NCBI GenBank assembly: GCA_016715075.1
Contig: JADKBK010000002.1
Location: forward strand, 356,425 to 420,424
Direction: 5' to 3'
DNA length: 64,000 nt
From: Bacteroidales bacterium
Lineage (GTDB): Bacteria > Bacteroidota > Bacteroidia > Bacteroidales > VadinHA17
The position numbers were made by a program, and so were the translations under genes. Positions 16,385 to 24,724 of this stretch are shown here, piece by piece; position 1 is the stretch's first letter, and every line of letters begins with the position of its first letter. Below the pieces are notes generated by a model. That model ran no database searches. It was not told the DNA's origin and worked only from the letters and a program-made list of their open reading frames with translations.

Positions 16385-17722
16385 ATGGCAAAGAAGATAT
16401 CAATACTGATCGTTGATGATGAAGAATCGGTTAGAGACTCATTATTCAACTGGTTCATTGAGGATGGTTATCATGTTGAGTGTGCCGAGAATGCTAAAAA
16501 GGCATTATCAATGCTTGAGAATGAAGGATTTGATATTATTCTGGCAGATATAAAGATGCCGGGAATGGATGGATTGGAAATGCTGCGGAGGATCAAGCTG
16601 CTGAAATCTGATTCAATTGTAATTGTAATGACAGCATTTGCTACTGTTGACACGGCTGTTCAGGCTCTGAAAGATGGGGCATTTGATTATGTGACTAAGC
16701 CTTTTGATCCCGATGACCTTTCCCATCTGATCAGGAATGCTTCAAAACAGATTACACTGTCGGAGGAGAACGAGAACCTTAAGCAGAAAGTTGTCTCTCT
16801 GGAAAATGTTGAGGATCTTATAGGCAAAAGCGGAGCTATAAAATTGGTTCTCAAGGATATAGAAAGTGTAGCACAATCCAACTCCTCGGTTGTAATAACT
16901 GGTGAAAGCGGTACAGGCAAAGAGCTGGTAGCAAGAGCTATCCATTCAAACTCACCCAGGAGATATTTTCCATTGGTGAGTGTCCATTGCGGAGCCCTTA
17001 CCGAAAGTCTGCTGGAGAGTGAACTGTTCGGGCATGAAAAAGGAGCCTTTACCGGTGCAATGTATAATCGAAAGGGGAGGTTTGAGATGGCCGACAACGG
17101 GACCATCTTCCTTGATGAGATTGCAACTATCAGCACCAAAATGCAGATCGATCTTCTGAGGGTTCTTGAATCAAAGAAATTTGTAAGAGTCGGAGGCAAT
17201 AAAGAAATCTCATCCGACTTCAGGGTGATCTGTGCCACCAACAGGGATCTCAAAAGCATGGTTGAAAACGGAACTTTCCGTGAAGATCTGTATTACAGGC
17301 TGAATGTTGTAAATATCTACGTCCCGCCGCTGAGGGAAAGAATAGAGGATATTCCTCTTCTGGTGGAATATTTTATCCGGAAATATTGCACCTCGATGAA
17401 CAGGCAGCCAGTGACAATAGATTCTGCAGCATTGAGCCGACTGGAGGAATTCAACTTTCCTGGCAATGTCAGAGAATTGGAGAATATGATCGAGCGGGCT
17501 ATTGTTATCGGCAACGGGAAGAAAATCACTCTTAAGGATCTGCCGCTGGAAAAATCAATTATAAGCAACTCTGTCGAAAGTCTTGATGAACTCGAAAAGC
17601 TTCACATACTTCAGATCCTTAACAAGTATAGCTGGAACATCTCCAGAACTGCCAAAGCGCTTAAGGTTGACAGGGTAACCCTTTATAACAAAATTTCAAA
17701 ATACGGATTAAAAGCTGAATGA
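16385..17722 (+). CDS. Sigma-54-dependent NtrC-family response regulator
   Basis: A 445-residue protein with a receiver domain (phospho-acceptor D55 in LADIKMPGMDG), a sigma-54 AAA+ domain with Walker A GESGTGKE (173-180) and the sigma-54-contacting GAFTGA loop (220-225), and a C-terminal Fis-type helix-turn-helix (NISRTAKALKVDRVTLY). It forms a two-component pair with the upstream heme-motif kinase. The only sigma-54-type promoter found in the window lies before the binding-protein gene at 10025, so this regulator very probably drives that operon (inference from position). Confidence 0.94.
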   Translation: MAKKISILIVDDEESVRDSLFNWFIEDGYHVECAENAKKALSMLENEGFDIILADIKMPGMDGLEMLRRIKLLKSDSIVIVMTAFATVDTAVQALKDGAFDYVTKPFDPDDLSHLIRNASKQITLSEENENLKQKVVSLENVEDLIGKSGAIKLVLKDIESVAQSNSSVVITGESGTGKELVARAIHSNSPRRYFPLVSVHCGALTESLLESELFGHEKGAFTGAMYNRKGRFEMADNGTIFLDEIATISTKMQIDLLRVLESKKFVRVGGNKEISSDFRVICATNRDLKSMVENGTFREDLYYRLNVVNIYVPPLRERIEDIPLLVEYFIRKYCTSMNRQPVTIDSAALSRLEEFNFPGNVRELENMIERAIVIGNGKKITLKDLPLEKSIISNSVESLDELEKLHILQILNKYSWNISRTAKALKVDRVTLYNKISKYGLKAE

Positions 17723-17723
17723 T

Positions 17724-18263
17724 TTGGATCCGCGACACATCACATTGATCTCTTTCGGGTATTTCGATGCCGATTTTCTACGGAATGTAGCTGAGGCTGT
17801 GAAGAAAGAGTTTCTTGTTAATGTGAATGTTAAAGAGGGGCATCTGGATTTGAGTGAATTTTATGATCCTACACGCAGGCAGTATAACGGGGTGAAACTG
17901 GTAAACGAAGTTGAAAATAACTATTCGTCAGATCATTCCAAGACTATCGGCTTATTCAATGTTGATCTTTTCATTCCTATTCTCACCTATATTTTCGGCC
18001 AGGCTTTCCTGAACGGACGGACAGGCATTGCTTCCAGTTACCGGTTAAGTAATGAACGATACGGTATCCAAACTGACGACAGGTTAATACTTGAACGATT
18101 AATCAAGGAGGTTGTACATGAACTTGGTCACACCTACGGTCTTATCCACTGTCATATTCCTACCTGTGTGATGAGGTCGAGCACTTATGTGGAGGATATT
18201 GATCAGAAAGGTTCTAAGCTGTGCATTAACTGCAGAAATGAGTACAATCGGATTCTGAAATAG
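17724..18263 (+). CDS. Archaemetzincin family metalloprotease
   Basis: A 179-residue protein starting at a TTG one base after the regulator's stop; no ATG in frame would keep the N-terminal strand. The zinc motif is complete: H132-E133-x-x-H136-x-x-G139-x-x-H142-C143, then C148 and M150, with a further CxxC at 167-170. This is the archaemetzincin signature (HExxHxxGxxHCx4CxM plus CxxC), a family common in archaea and scattered in bacteria whose physiological substrate is unknown. Tight coupling to the two-component system suggests co-expression. Confidence 0.9.
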   Translation: MDPRHITLISFGYFDADFLRNVAEAVKKEFLVNVNVKEGHLDLSEFYDPTRRQYNGVKLVNEVENNYSSDHSKTIGLFNVDLFIPILTYIFGQAFLNGRTGIASSYRLSNERYGIQTDDRLILERLIKEVVHELGHTYGLIHCHIPTCVMRSSTYVEDIDQKGSKLCINCRNEYNRILK

Positions 18264-18361
18264 CAGTATATCTTCGCATCATGCTTTATAACATTTTTGT
18301 TTGGAGGTATAATCAAATTTATCTAATTTTATATTCTTAATTACCTACAGATCTTCTTTGC

Positions 18362-19471
18362 ATGGATCTTACCCGACGTATTCGCGATAAAATGATGAAG
18401 GAACGCCTTATGTTTGCCTACAGGGGCGTTGTAACTAATGAGAACTCCGTTCCGCTGCTAATGCTTCTGGAAAAAGAGATGGAGAGCTCAGAATTTGGAT
18501 TTGCCGGCAGGAAACGGCTTTTTATGTTTGTACTCGAGAGTCTTCAGAATGTCTCGAGGCACACCTCGCGTGATATTTATGCGGATATGTCACTGGTGGT
18601 TTACTCAAAGACTGACAGTGGTTATACAGTTACAACAGGCAATGTCATTCCTGCTGAAGGCAGCAAGCTTCTCAGGGAGAAGCTTGAGCAGATCAACAGG
18701 CTTGATGCAAAGGAGATAAGGGAAGTGTACAGGCAGATGCTGAGTGCCTCCGAGTTCAGCAACAAAGGAGGTGCCGGTCTCGGGCTACTGGAAATGGCAA
18801 AAAAGACAGGCAATAAGCTTGACTATGATTTTGTACCCCTTAGCGATGATTATTCATATTATATCCTTAGTAAAACAGTTGATGAAGGCGGAATCGGAGT
18901 CCATTTCAGAGGCCCTGAAAAAGCTTTTCGCGGAAAGGCCATTTCCCAGCTTGAAAGGCTGATGTCTGACAACAACGTCAATATGATCTGGTGCGGGCAT
19001 ATCTCATCAGATGTTGGGAAAGAGGTTCTTACCCTTACTGAAACGAAACTTTCAGAAGACGATATTGAATCAGCCAAAAGAAAGAGAGTCTTCAGAATTC
19101 TTGTTGAGCTTCTTGATAATGTAGCAAAATACAGCCCCGGGAAGGAGGCAGAAAGCAAGTTCGGAATGCCAGTGGCAATGATCAAACTTACTGAAAAGAG
19201 CTATTCCCTTACAACCGGAAACCTGATCCTCAGTTCTCAGGTTGACCATCTTAAAGAGAAGATCGACATTATTAACAAGTACGATAAAGAAGGACTCAAG
19301 GAGTTTTTCATAAAATCATTATCGGGCCAGACAATAAATACCGACAGCACCGGTAATATGGGCCTCATAGATATGGCAAGAAAGTCAGGGAGCAGATTGA
19401 AATACCAGTTTGAAAAGGTGAATGATCTCTATTCTTACTATATTATAACAGTAAAGGTCTCTGAGACATGA
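18362..19471 (+). CDS. Tandem SiaB-family (DUF6272) protein
   Basis: A 369-residue protein made of two related halves (about 10-175 and 185-365). Each has a helix with an ATPase N-box-like motif (ESLQNVSRH; ELLDNVAKY), a TTGN strand, and a late Gly-rich segment (GGAGLGLLEMAKKTG; GNMGLIDMARKSG), followed by YSYYI. Single-domain relatives of about 180 residues are annotated as SiaB-family kinases, which phosphorylate or regulate anti-sigma antagonist-type proteins. Here the second copy has a reduced Gly box and may be inactive. It follows the archaemetzincin after 98 bases in the same direction. Confidence 0.75.
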   Translation: MDLTRRIRDKMMKERLMFAYRGVVTNENSVPLLMLLEKEMESSEFGFAGRKRLFMFVLESLQNVSRHTSRDIYADMSLVVYSKTDSGYTVTTGNVIPAEGSKLLREKLEQINRLDAKEIREVYRQMLSASEFSNKGGAGLGLLEMAKKTGNKLDYDFVPLSDDYSYYILSKTVDEGGIGVHFRGPEKAFRGKAISQLERLMSDNNVNMIWCGHISSDVGKEVLTLTETKLSEDDIESAKRKRVFRILVELLDNVAKYSPGKEAESKFGMPVAMIKLTEKSYSLTTGNLILSSQVDHLKEKIDIINKYDKEGLKEFFIKSLSGQTINTDSTGNMGLIDMARKSGSRLKYQFEKVNDLYSYYIITVKVSET

Positions 19472-19473
19472 CC

Positions 19474-20220
19474 TTAGGAAAAGCCCAGAAAATCAAGGGT
19501 TTTGCCATCCCATACAGCGTAGCTTCCATTCATGATCCAGTCTCCCAGAAAAATAATTTCAGGACCGTTATCAAGGCTGTATTTCATTTCTAGATGCCTG
19601 TGACCAAAGATGAAATAATCGATATTATCTGTTTTGAGAATGCCTCTTGCATACCTGATGAGGTCTTCCTTCTCATCTCCCAGAAATTCAATTTTAATGC
19701 CTTTTCCAAGCCTTGAACTGAGAGACCACCGGTTTCCTATCCCGATGCCTATTGCCGGGTGAAGGGCTGAATACATTGATCTCAGGAAGTTATTGCGAAA
19801 GATTGCCAGCAGCAGCTTATATCCTTTATCATTGGTTCCCAGACCTTCGCCATGAGCCAGGTGGAATTTTTTCCCGTCGAAGGTCTTCGTAACAGGAGCA
19901 GTGTGGGTTATGATACCGCATTCCTTTTCAAGGTAGTCGCCGATCCACATATCGTGGTTCCCGGTAAAGAAATGAACAGGAATACCAGAATCTGTTATCT
20001 CTGCCACAGTTCCAAGGAACCTTGTAAATCCCTTTGGGACAACTAGTTTATACTCCCACCAAAAGTCAAAGACATCTCCCAGCAGATATATTTCCTGAGC
20101 TTCCGGTGCAACTGATTTAAGCCACTTAACCACCTTTTTTTCCCTCTCAAGGGGAGGTGATCCTGCAGGCAGACCAAGGTGAAAATCAGAAGCAAAAAAT
20201 ATTTTCTTTTTGTCTGTCAA
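19474..20220 (-). CDS. lpxH: UDP-2,3-diacylglucosamine diphosphatase
   Basis: A 248-residue calcineurin-like phosphoesterase that hydrolyses UDP-2,3-diacylglucosamine to lipid X in lipid A synthesis. The five metal-site motifs are present in order: SDFHLG, GDVFDFW, GNHDMW, AHGEG and GHRH. The length fits LpxH. It is the last of three minus-strand genes, following the thioredoxin-like pair with about 10 bases of spacing, and it converges on the SiaB-like gene with a gap of only 2 bases. Confidence 0.88.
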   Translation of the reverse strand: MTDKKKIFFASDFHLGLPAGSPPLEREKKVVKWLKSVAPEAQEIYLLGDVFDFWWEYKLVVPKGFTRFLGTVAEITDSGIPVHFFTGNHDMWIGDYLEKECGIITHTAPVTKTFDGKKFHLAHGEGLGTNDKGYKLLLAIFRNNFLRSMYSALHPAIGIGIGNRWSLSSRLGKGIKIEFLGDEKEDLIRYARGILKTDNIDYFIFGHRHLEMKYSLDNGPEIIFLGDWIMNGSYAVWDGKTLDFLGFS

Positions 20221-20229
20221 AATCTATAC

Positions 20230-21390
20230 TTAATTTGGAAACAACTGTTGCAGTTTTATCTGAAGGGATCTGTTATGGAGATTTGATCCGATTATCTTAC
20301 CCTCTTTGTCAAAAAGAAAATTGGAAGGAAGCCTAGTAACATTGAAGAGCCTGGCGTTTGCAGGATTGGCCGGGTCATCCTCCCTGGTGCTTATCCATGG
20401 AAGTTCATCGTATTGTACAGCTTTCTTCCAGTCAGCTTCACTCTGATCGATATTTATCTGATATATCTCAAAACCTTTGTTCCTGTATCTCTTATAATAC
20501 TCCTTTAACTGGAGGTTTTCAACTACACAATCTTTCGATGTAAAGGACCAGAAGGTCAGCAGGACATACTTACCCCTTAGTGATGAGAGGGCAATTCTTT
20601 TACCATGTGAATCCATTAAGTCGGGGTCGAGATTAGCCTGAGGAAGCTCATTTGCCAGCGCTCCAAGCTTTTCCACATACATCTTGTTCAGCTCATTGCT
20701 GAGGTCCCTGGCCAAAGCCTGTACGTGTTTGGAATTTGGATAATGACGGGTAAGAGAATCAGTAACAATTTTCAGATATTGAAGATCATTAGGTTCATAA
20801 AGTACATAAGTATCAGGAGTTATAGTCTGATAAAGAGCCTTGATAGAGGCAAGAGAGTTTATATTGGTAATGATAAACTCAATATTCTTCTTTCGTTGTT
20901 CTTTTATCAGATTTGAAAACTGAGTCTCAAGTGCAGCTCCTTTTACATCAAATCCTGGTTCATTTGAAGACTTATTGTAAATGGCTGTCAGTGAATCAAG
21001 CTTGCTTTTTGTGGAGGCAAGAGCTCCATCGAGCACCTGCAATTTTGATGAACCGGGTGATCCGGCAATGGAGTAATTTTTATAAAGATTTGTATCGTTG
21101 AATGTAAGTATTATGCGTTCAGACGGCTCGGCAAGGAGTGTTATAAAATTGGCTGTTGAAAACCCAAGCTGGTAAAAATCCGGTTCTGAACATTTCACAT
21201 TTAAACGAAAGGAGCCATTCTTGCCGATTTTTGCCGAGTCGATCAAAATCGGAGTGTTTACATCAACCTTGTTGATATAAATATATTTACCGGTTTTGCC
21301 CTTTAATACACCTTTAACAGTGAATGTGTTTTTGTCCTGACAAGCGGCAACAATTAATGCCAGAAGCAGCAGAAATGATATACGTTTCAT
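20230..21390 (-). CDS. DUF4369/TlpA-like lipoprotein lacking first CxxC cysteine
   Basis: Start at 21390 gives a lipoprotein signal (LLLLALIVAAC); the frame is open to 21474 but those residues overlap the upstream gene. An N-terminal DUF4369 beta domain, a helical middle and a C-terminal thioredoxin domain follow. The active site reads FWSFTSKDC: Ser stands where the first Cys of WCxxC should be, so only the second Cys remains and a normal dithiol exchange is impossible. The adjacent paralogue has the intact site. It may be a structural or heme/thiol-binding variant. Confidence 0.82.
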   Translation of the reverse strand: MKRISFLLLLALIVAACQDKNTFTVKGVLKGKTGKYIYINKVDVNTPILIDSAKIGKNGSFRLNVKCSEPDFYQLGFSTANFITLLAEPSERIILTFNDTNLYKNYSIAGSPGSSKLQVLDGALASTKSKLDSLTAIYNKSSNEPGFDVKGAALETQFSNLIKEQRKKNIEFIITNINSLASIKALYQTITPDTYVLYEPNDLQYLKIVTDSLTRHYPNSKHVQALARDLSNELNKMYVEKLGALANELPQANLDPDLMDSHGKRIALSSLRGKYVLLTFWSFTSKDCVVENLQLKEYYKRYRNKGFEIYQINIDQSEADWKKAVQYDELPWISTREDDPANPANARLFNVTRLPSNFLFDKEGKIIGSNLHNRSLQIKLQQLFPN

Positions 21391-21433
21391 TAAAAGTCGG
21401 ATTACCGGTTTTCTGTTTGGATTATCTGTAAAA

Positions 21434-22597
21434 TTATTTAAAGAGTTCAGCCAGTTTAGTCTGAAGCGCTTCACCCCTGAGATTTGTTGCTATTATGCGT
21501 CCCTGTCTATCGAGCAGAAAATTGGAAGGTATAGATTCTATTTTGTAAAGTTTTGCTGCCTGAGAATTCCAGTACTTAATATCACTTACATGTATCCATT
21601 TTCCAAGCTGGTCATCCTCTATTCCCTTCATCCATGCCTCTTTTGTTTTGTCAAGAGAAACCTGGTATATCTGAAATCCCTTCCTGTGATAGGTATTATA
21701 TGCCTGGACAAGATTGGGATTCTCCTGTCTGCAGGGAGAGCACCATGATGCCCAAAAATCAAGAAGAACTACAGAACCTCTGGTTGAAGATAGTTTAATT
21801 GTATCACCCTGAGGGGAGGGTAAAACAATATCCGGAGCTTCTGCTCCTTCTCCGGCAGGATTGGTTTTTACCTCCTGTGTTTCAGCTTCGGACAGAAGCT
21901 CCCTGACCTGCTCGTGCAAGGTTTTAACTGGCTCATAGTCAGGATACAGGATTGTCAGGGTTGAGTCCACCTTCAAATAGTATTTATAATCTTTCGATGG
22001 ATTGAGAACATAAACATTTGGAGCTACCTGCTGGTACAGAGCAATAAGACTGACAAGCGATGTGGAATTATTATCAATATAGCTCTTGGTATATGAGTTA
22101 ATGTCATCGAGATATGTCTGGGCTATACTGTCGAGTGACTGGATTACTAAAGGCAGGTTAGGATTATTAACATTCTGCCTGTAAATATTACTCAGACTGG
22201 TTAATTTGCCTATGGTATTTCTCAGTTTCCTGTTATACTCAGTCATCAGTTCTGTGCCTTCGGAACCTGTTACTGAAACCGGATAATTAAGAGAATCATA
22301 ATTTGAGTTCAGCTTCAGTTTTTCGCCGGGAGTGAGCAGCATTGTGAGGAAGTTTCTGTCATCGATTTTCAGGACATAAAATGCCGGGGATTTGATTTCT
22401 CTCTTAAAACTGAAAGTACCATCTTCAGGGATCTTCACTGAATCAACCGATTTCATTTCACTTGAGAGCAGCTCATCGAGGTAAATGTAGTTTCCTTTTA
22501 CAGGATTTACAAGAGTACCTGTGATATGCACAGAATTGTTTTTACAACTTGCAATACTGATGATTGCCAAAAGGAACAGTAATAGTTTTTTATTCAT
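21434..22597 (-). CDS. DUF4369/TlpA-like thiol-disulfide lipoprotein
   Basis: A 387-residue lipoprotein (signal ending SIASCK) with an N-terminal DUF4369 domain and a C-terminal thioredoxin fold of the TlpA/ResA/DsbE class. The active site is canonical (FWASWCSPCRQE) with the cis-Pro region at SIPSN. It acts in the periplasm, probably in disulfide reduction or oxidative stress. It is the first gene of the minus-strand group leading to its degenerate paralogue and lpxH. Confidence 0.87.
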   Translation of the reverse strand: MNKKLLLFLLAIISIASCKNNSVHITGTLVNPVKGNYIYLDELLSSEMKSVDSVKIPEDGTFSFKREIKSPAFYVLKIDDRNFLTMLLTPGEKLKLNSNYDSLNYPVSVTGSEGTELMTEYNRKLRNTIGKLTSLSNIYRQNVNNPNLPLVIQSLDSIAQTYLDDINSYTKSYIDNNSTSLVSLIALYQQVAPNVYVLNPSKDYKYYLKVDSTLTILYPDYEPVKTLHEQVRELLSEAETQEVKTNPAGEGAEAPDIVLPSPQGDTIKLSSTRGSVVLLDFWASWCSPCRQENPNLVQAYNTYHRKGFQIYQVSLDKTKEAWMKGIEDDQLGKWIHVSDIKYWNSQAAKLYKIESIPSNFLLDRQGRIIATNLRGEALQTKLAELFK

Positions 22598-22625
22598 TAA
22601 CAGTTATTTTTTTAATATTGACTTG

Positions 22626-22633
22626 CAAAGTTA
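22626..22633 (-). promoter_or_regulatory. -7 box of TlpA-lpxH operon
   Basis: On the minus strand TAACTTTG matches TAnnTTTG and lies about 30 bases before the ATG at 22597. No TTTG element at the right distance was seen. Confidence 0.45.
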
Positions 22634-22762
22634 TTCTTTTTTTTATCCGTGGCTAATTTTAACAAATTTTATTAATTTACTTTGCAGGAGGTATGTTGTT
22701 TTGGAGGGATAGTTTTTTTTTTCTATCTTACATAGCTTTTAAATTAAACAATCAATTACTGT

Positions 22763-24712
22763 ATGAGTTATATTAAGTTCGAAAAGAGTCAGGTGGTAAA
22801 TCTTGAATATTCCCTGTCCAGGGAGGTTATCAGAACCAACAGGGCAGGTTCATATTCATCGACAACCATTGTCGGATGCAATACCAGGAAGTATCATGGA
22901 TTACTGGTTTGCCCGGTTGATGAATTTGGTGGAGAAAGGCATGTTCTTCTTTCCTCTCTTGATGTTACTGTTGTTTATGATGATAAAAGTTTTAATACAG
23001 GTTTAAGAAAGTACAAAGGGGATTATTTCAATCCTAAGGGTCATAAATATATAGAGGATTTTAATGCTGACACATTGCCTTCCAGGATTTACAGGGTAGG
23101 TGGTGTGATTATTAAACAGGAGAGGCTTCTTGTACATTATGAGGAACAGTTTCTTTTGAGGGTCACAATTCTTGAAGCGCCGGAGCCTATGAAATTGCAG
23201 ATAAGGCCTTTCCTTGCCTATAGAAGTATACACCAGCTTACTCATGCCAATCTTGCCGCCAATACTAAAATAGATTCTATTGAGAACGGGATAAAATCGA
23301 AGATGTATGAAGGATTCCCAGCACTGAATATGCAATTTTCAAGGAAGGCGGAATTTGTACATGTTCCGGACTGGTATCTGGGTATTGAATACATTGAGGA
23401 ACAGAAAAGAGGATATGATTATTCAGAGGATCTCTTTACTCCGGGCTTTTTTGAATTGACAGCCAAGCAGGGCGATGTTATTGTATTTTCCGCTTCCACA
23501 CGGGAGGAGAATCCTTCCGGGCTGATGCCTAAATTTACAAAAACTGCTGCAGGTAAGATCCCAAGGGACAGTTTTATGAATTGTTTAAGTAATGCGGCAC
23601 AGCAATTTGTTGAGAAGAGGGGAGGAAAAACTCTGCTTATTGCGGGTTATCCGTGGTTTGGAGCATGGGGAAGGGATACATTTATCTCTCTTCCGGGGCT
23701 TGCTCTTGCAAAGCATCGTGTTGCACTTTACAGGGATGTGCTTGATACGCAGATTGAAAGAATGGTTAACGGATTATTTCCTAATATGGGTAATTTGAAC
23801 AATCCGGCTTTCAATTCTGTTGATGCTCCTTTATGGTTCTTCTGGGCTGTTCAGCATTATATCGAAAATGGAGGGAAAGATGGATGGGAGAGATATGGTG
23901 AAGCAGCAAAATCAGTACTTAATGCATATCAGCATGGAGCCGCTTTCAATATACGGATGAGGGAAAACGGACTTATTTATGCCGATGCTCCCGGCAAGGC
24001 TCTGACATGGATGGATGCAGTTGTGAACGGTGTGCCTGTAACCCAGAGAAGAGGTTATGATGTTGAGATTAATGCTCTCTGGTATAATGCAGTCTGTTTT
24101 TCGCTTGAGATGGCGAAAAATACAAAGGATAGAAAATTTGTAAAAGAATACGAAGACCTGCCGGCACTTATACAAAAATCATTTCTTGAGTATTTCTGGG
24201 ATGAAAAACTGGGATACCTGGCTGATTATGTCAATGATGAAGAGGGCAAGAATTTTTTTGTAAGGCCAAATATGGTAATTGCTGTTTCCATGCCTTATTC
24301 GATGCTTGATAAAGGACAGATGAAGAAAGTTCTTGATGTAGCAGACAGAGAGCTGGTTACTCCAAGAGGTCTGAGGACATTATCGCCCGGTAATGTATTT
24401 TATAAAGGTGCTTATAAGGGGAATCAGGATGAAAGGGATAAAGCCTATCATCAGGGAACTGTTTGGCCCTGGCTGCTGGGTCCTTTCTGTGAAGGCTGGC
24501 TGCGGGTCTATGGTAAGCAGGGTGTTCAGAAAATCAAAAAGCTGATTTTCGGGCTTGAAGCGGTAATGAGCGAGCATGGGGTAAGCACTCTTTCTGAGAT
24601 TCATGACGGAGATCCTCCACACTCACCCCAGGGGGCAATATCCCAGGCATGGAGTGTGGGAGAGGTACTGAGGATAATAGAACTTTTAGAGACTAAGTAT
24701 GGAAATCAATAA
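22763..24712 (+). CDS. Glycogen debranching enzyme (amylo-alpha-1,6-glucosidase, GH133)
   Basis: A 649-residue enzyme with an N-terminal beta domain carrying NRAGSYSSTT and NTRKYHGLLV, and a C-terminal (alpha/alpha)6 domain with AGYPWFGAWGRDTFISLPG, DAPLWFFW, AVNGVPVTQRRG-like and YHQGTVWPWLLGPF segments. These are typical of the GDE C-terminal glucosidase that removes alpha-1,6 branch residues. It opens the glycogen cluster and is followed after 12 bases by a GT4 gene. Confidence 0.9.
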   Translation: MSYIKFEKSQVVNLEYSLSREVIRTNRAGSYSSTTIVGCNTRKYHGLLVCPVDEFGGERHVLLSSLDVTVVYDDKSFNTGLRKYKGDYFNPKGHKYIEDFNADTLPSRIYRVGGVIIKQERLLVHYEEQFLLRVTILEAPEPMKLQIRPFLAYRSIHQLTHANLAANTKIDSIENGIKSKMYEGFPALNMQFSRKAEFVHVPDWYLGIEYIEEQKRGYDYSEDLFTPGFFELTAKQGDVIVFSASTREENPSGLMPKFTKTAAGKIPRDSFMNCLSNAAQQFVEKRGGKTLLIAGYPWFGAWGRDTFISLPGLALAKHRVALYRDVLDTQIERMVNGLFPNMGNLNNPAFNSVDAPLWFFWAVQHYIENGGKDGWERYGEAAKSVLNAYQHGAAFNIRMRENGLIYADAPGKALTWMDAVVNGVPVTQRRGYDVEINALWYNAVCFSLEMAKNTKDRKFVKEYEDLPALIQKSFLEYFWDEKLGYLADYVNDEEGKNFFVRPNMVIAVSMPYSMLDKGQMKKVLDVADRELVTPRGLRTLSPGNVFYKGAYKGNQDERDKAYHQGTVWPWLLGPFCEGWLRVYGKQGVQKIKKLIFGLEAVMSEHGVSTLSEIHDGDPPHSPQGAISQAWSVGEVLRIIELLETKYGNQ

Positions 24713-24724
24713 CTGAAGCAGTAT

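Noticed and set aside
16687..17259. 190-codon minus-strand ORF inside the response regulator
   Set aside because: It is antisense to a clearly conserved AAA+ domain with no similarity to known proteins.
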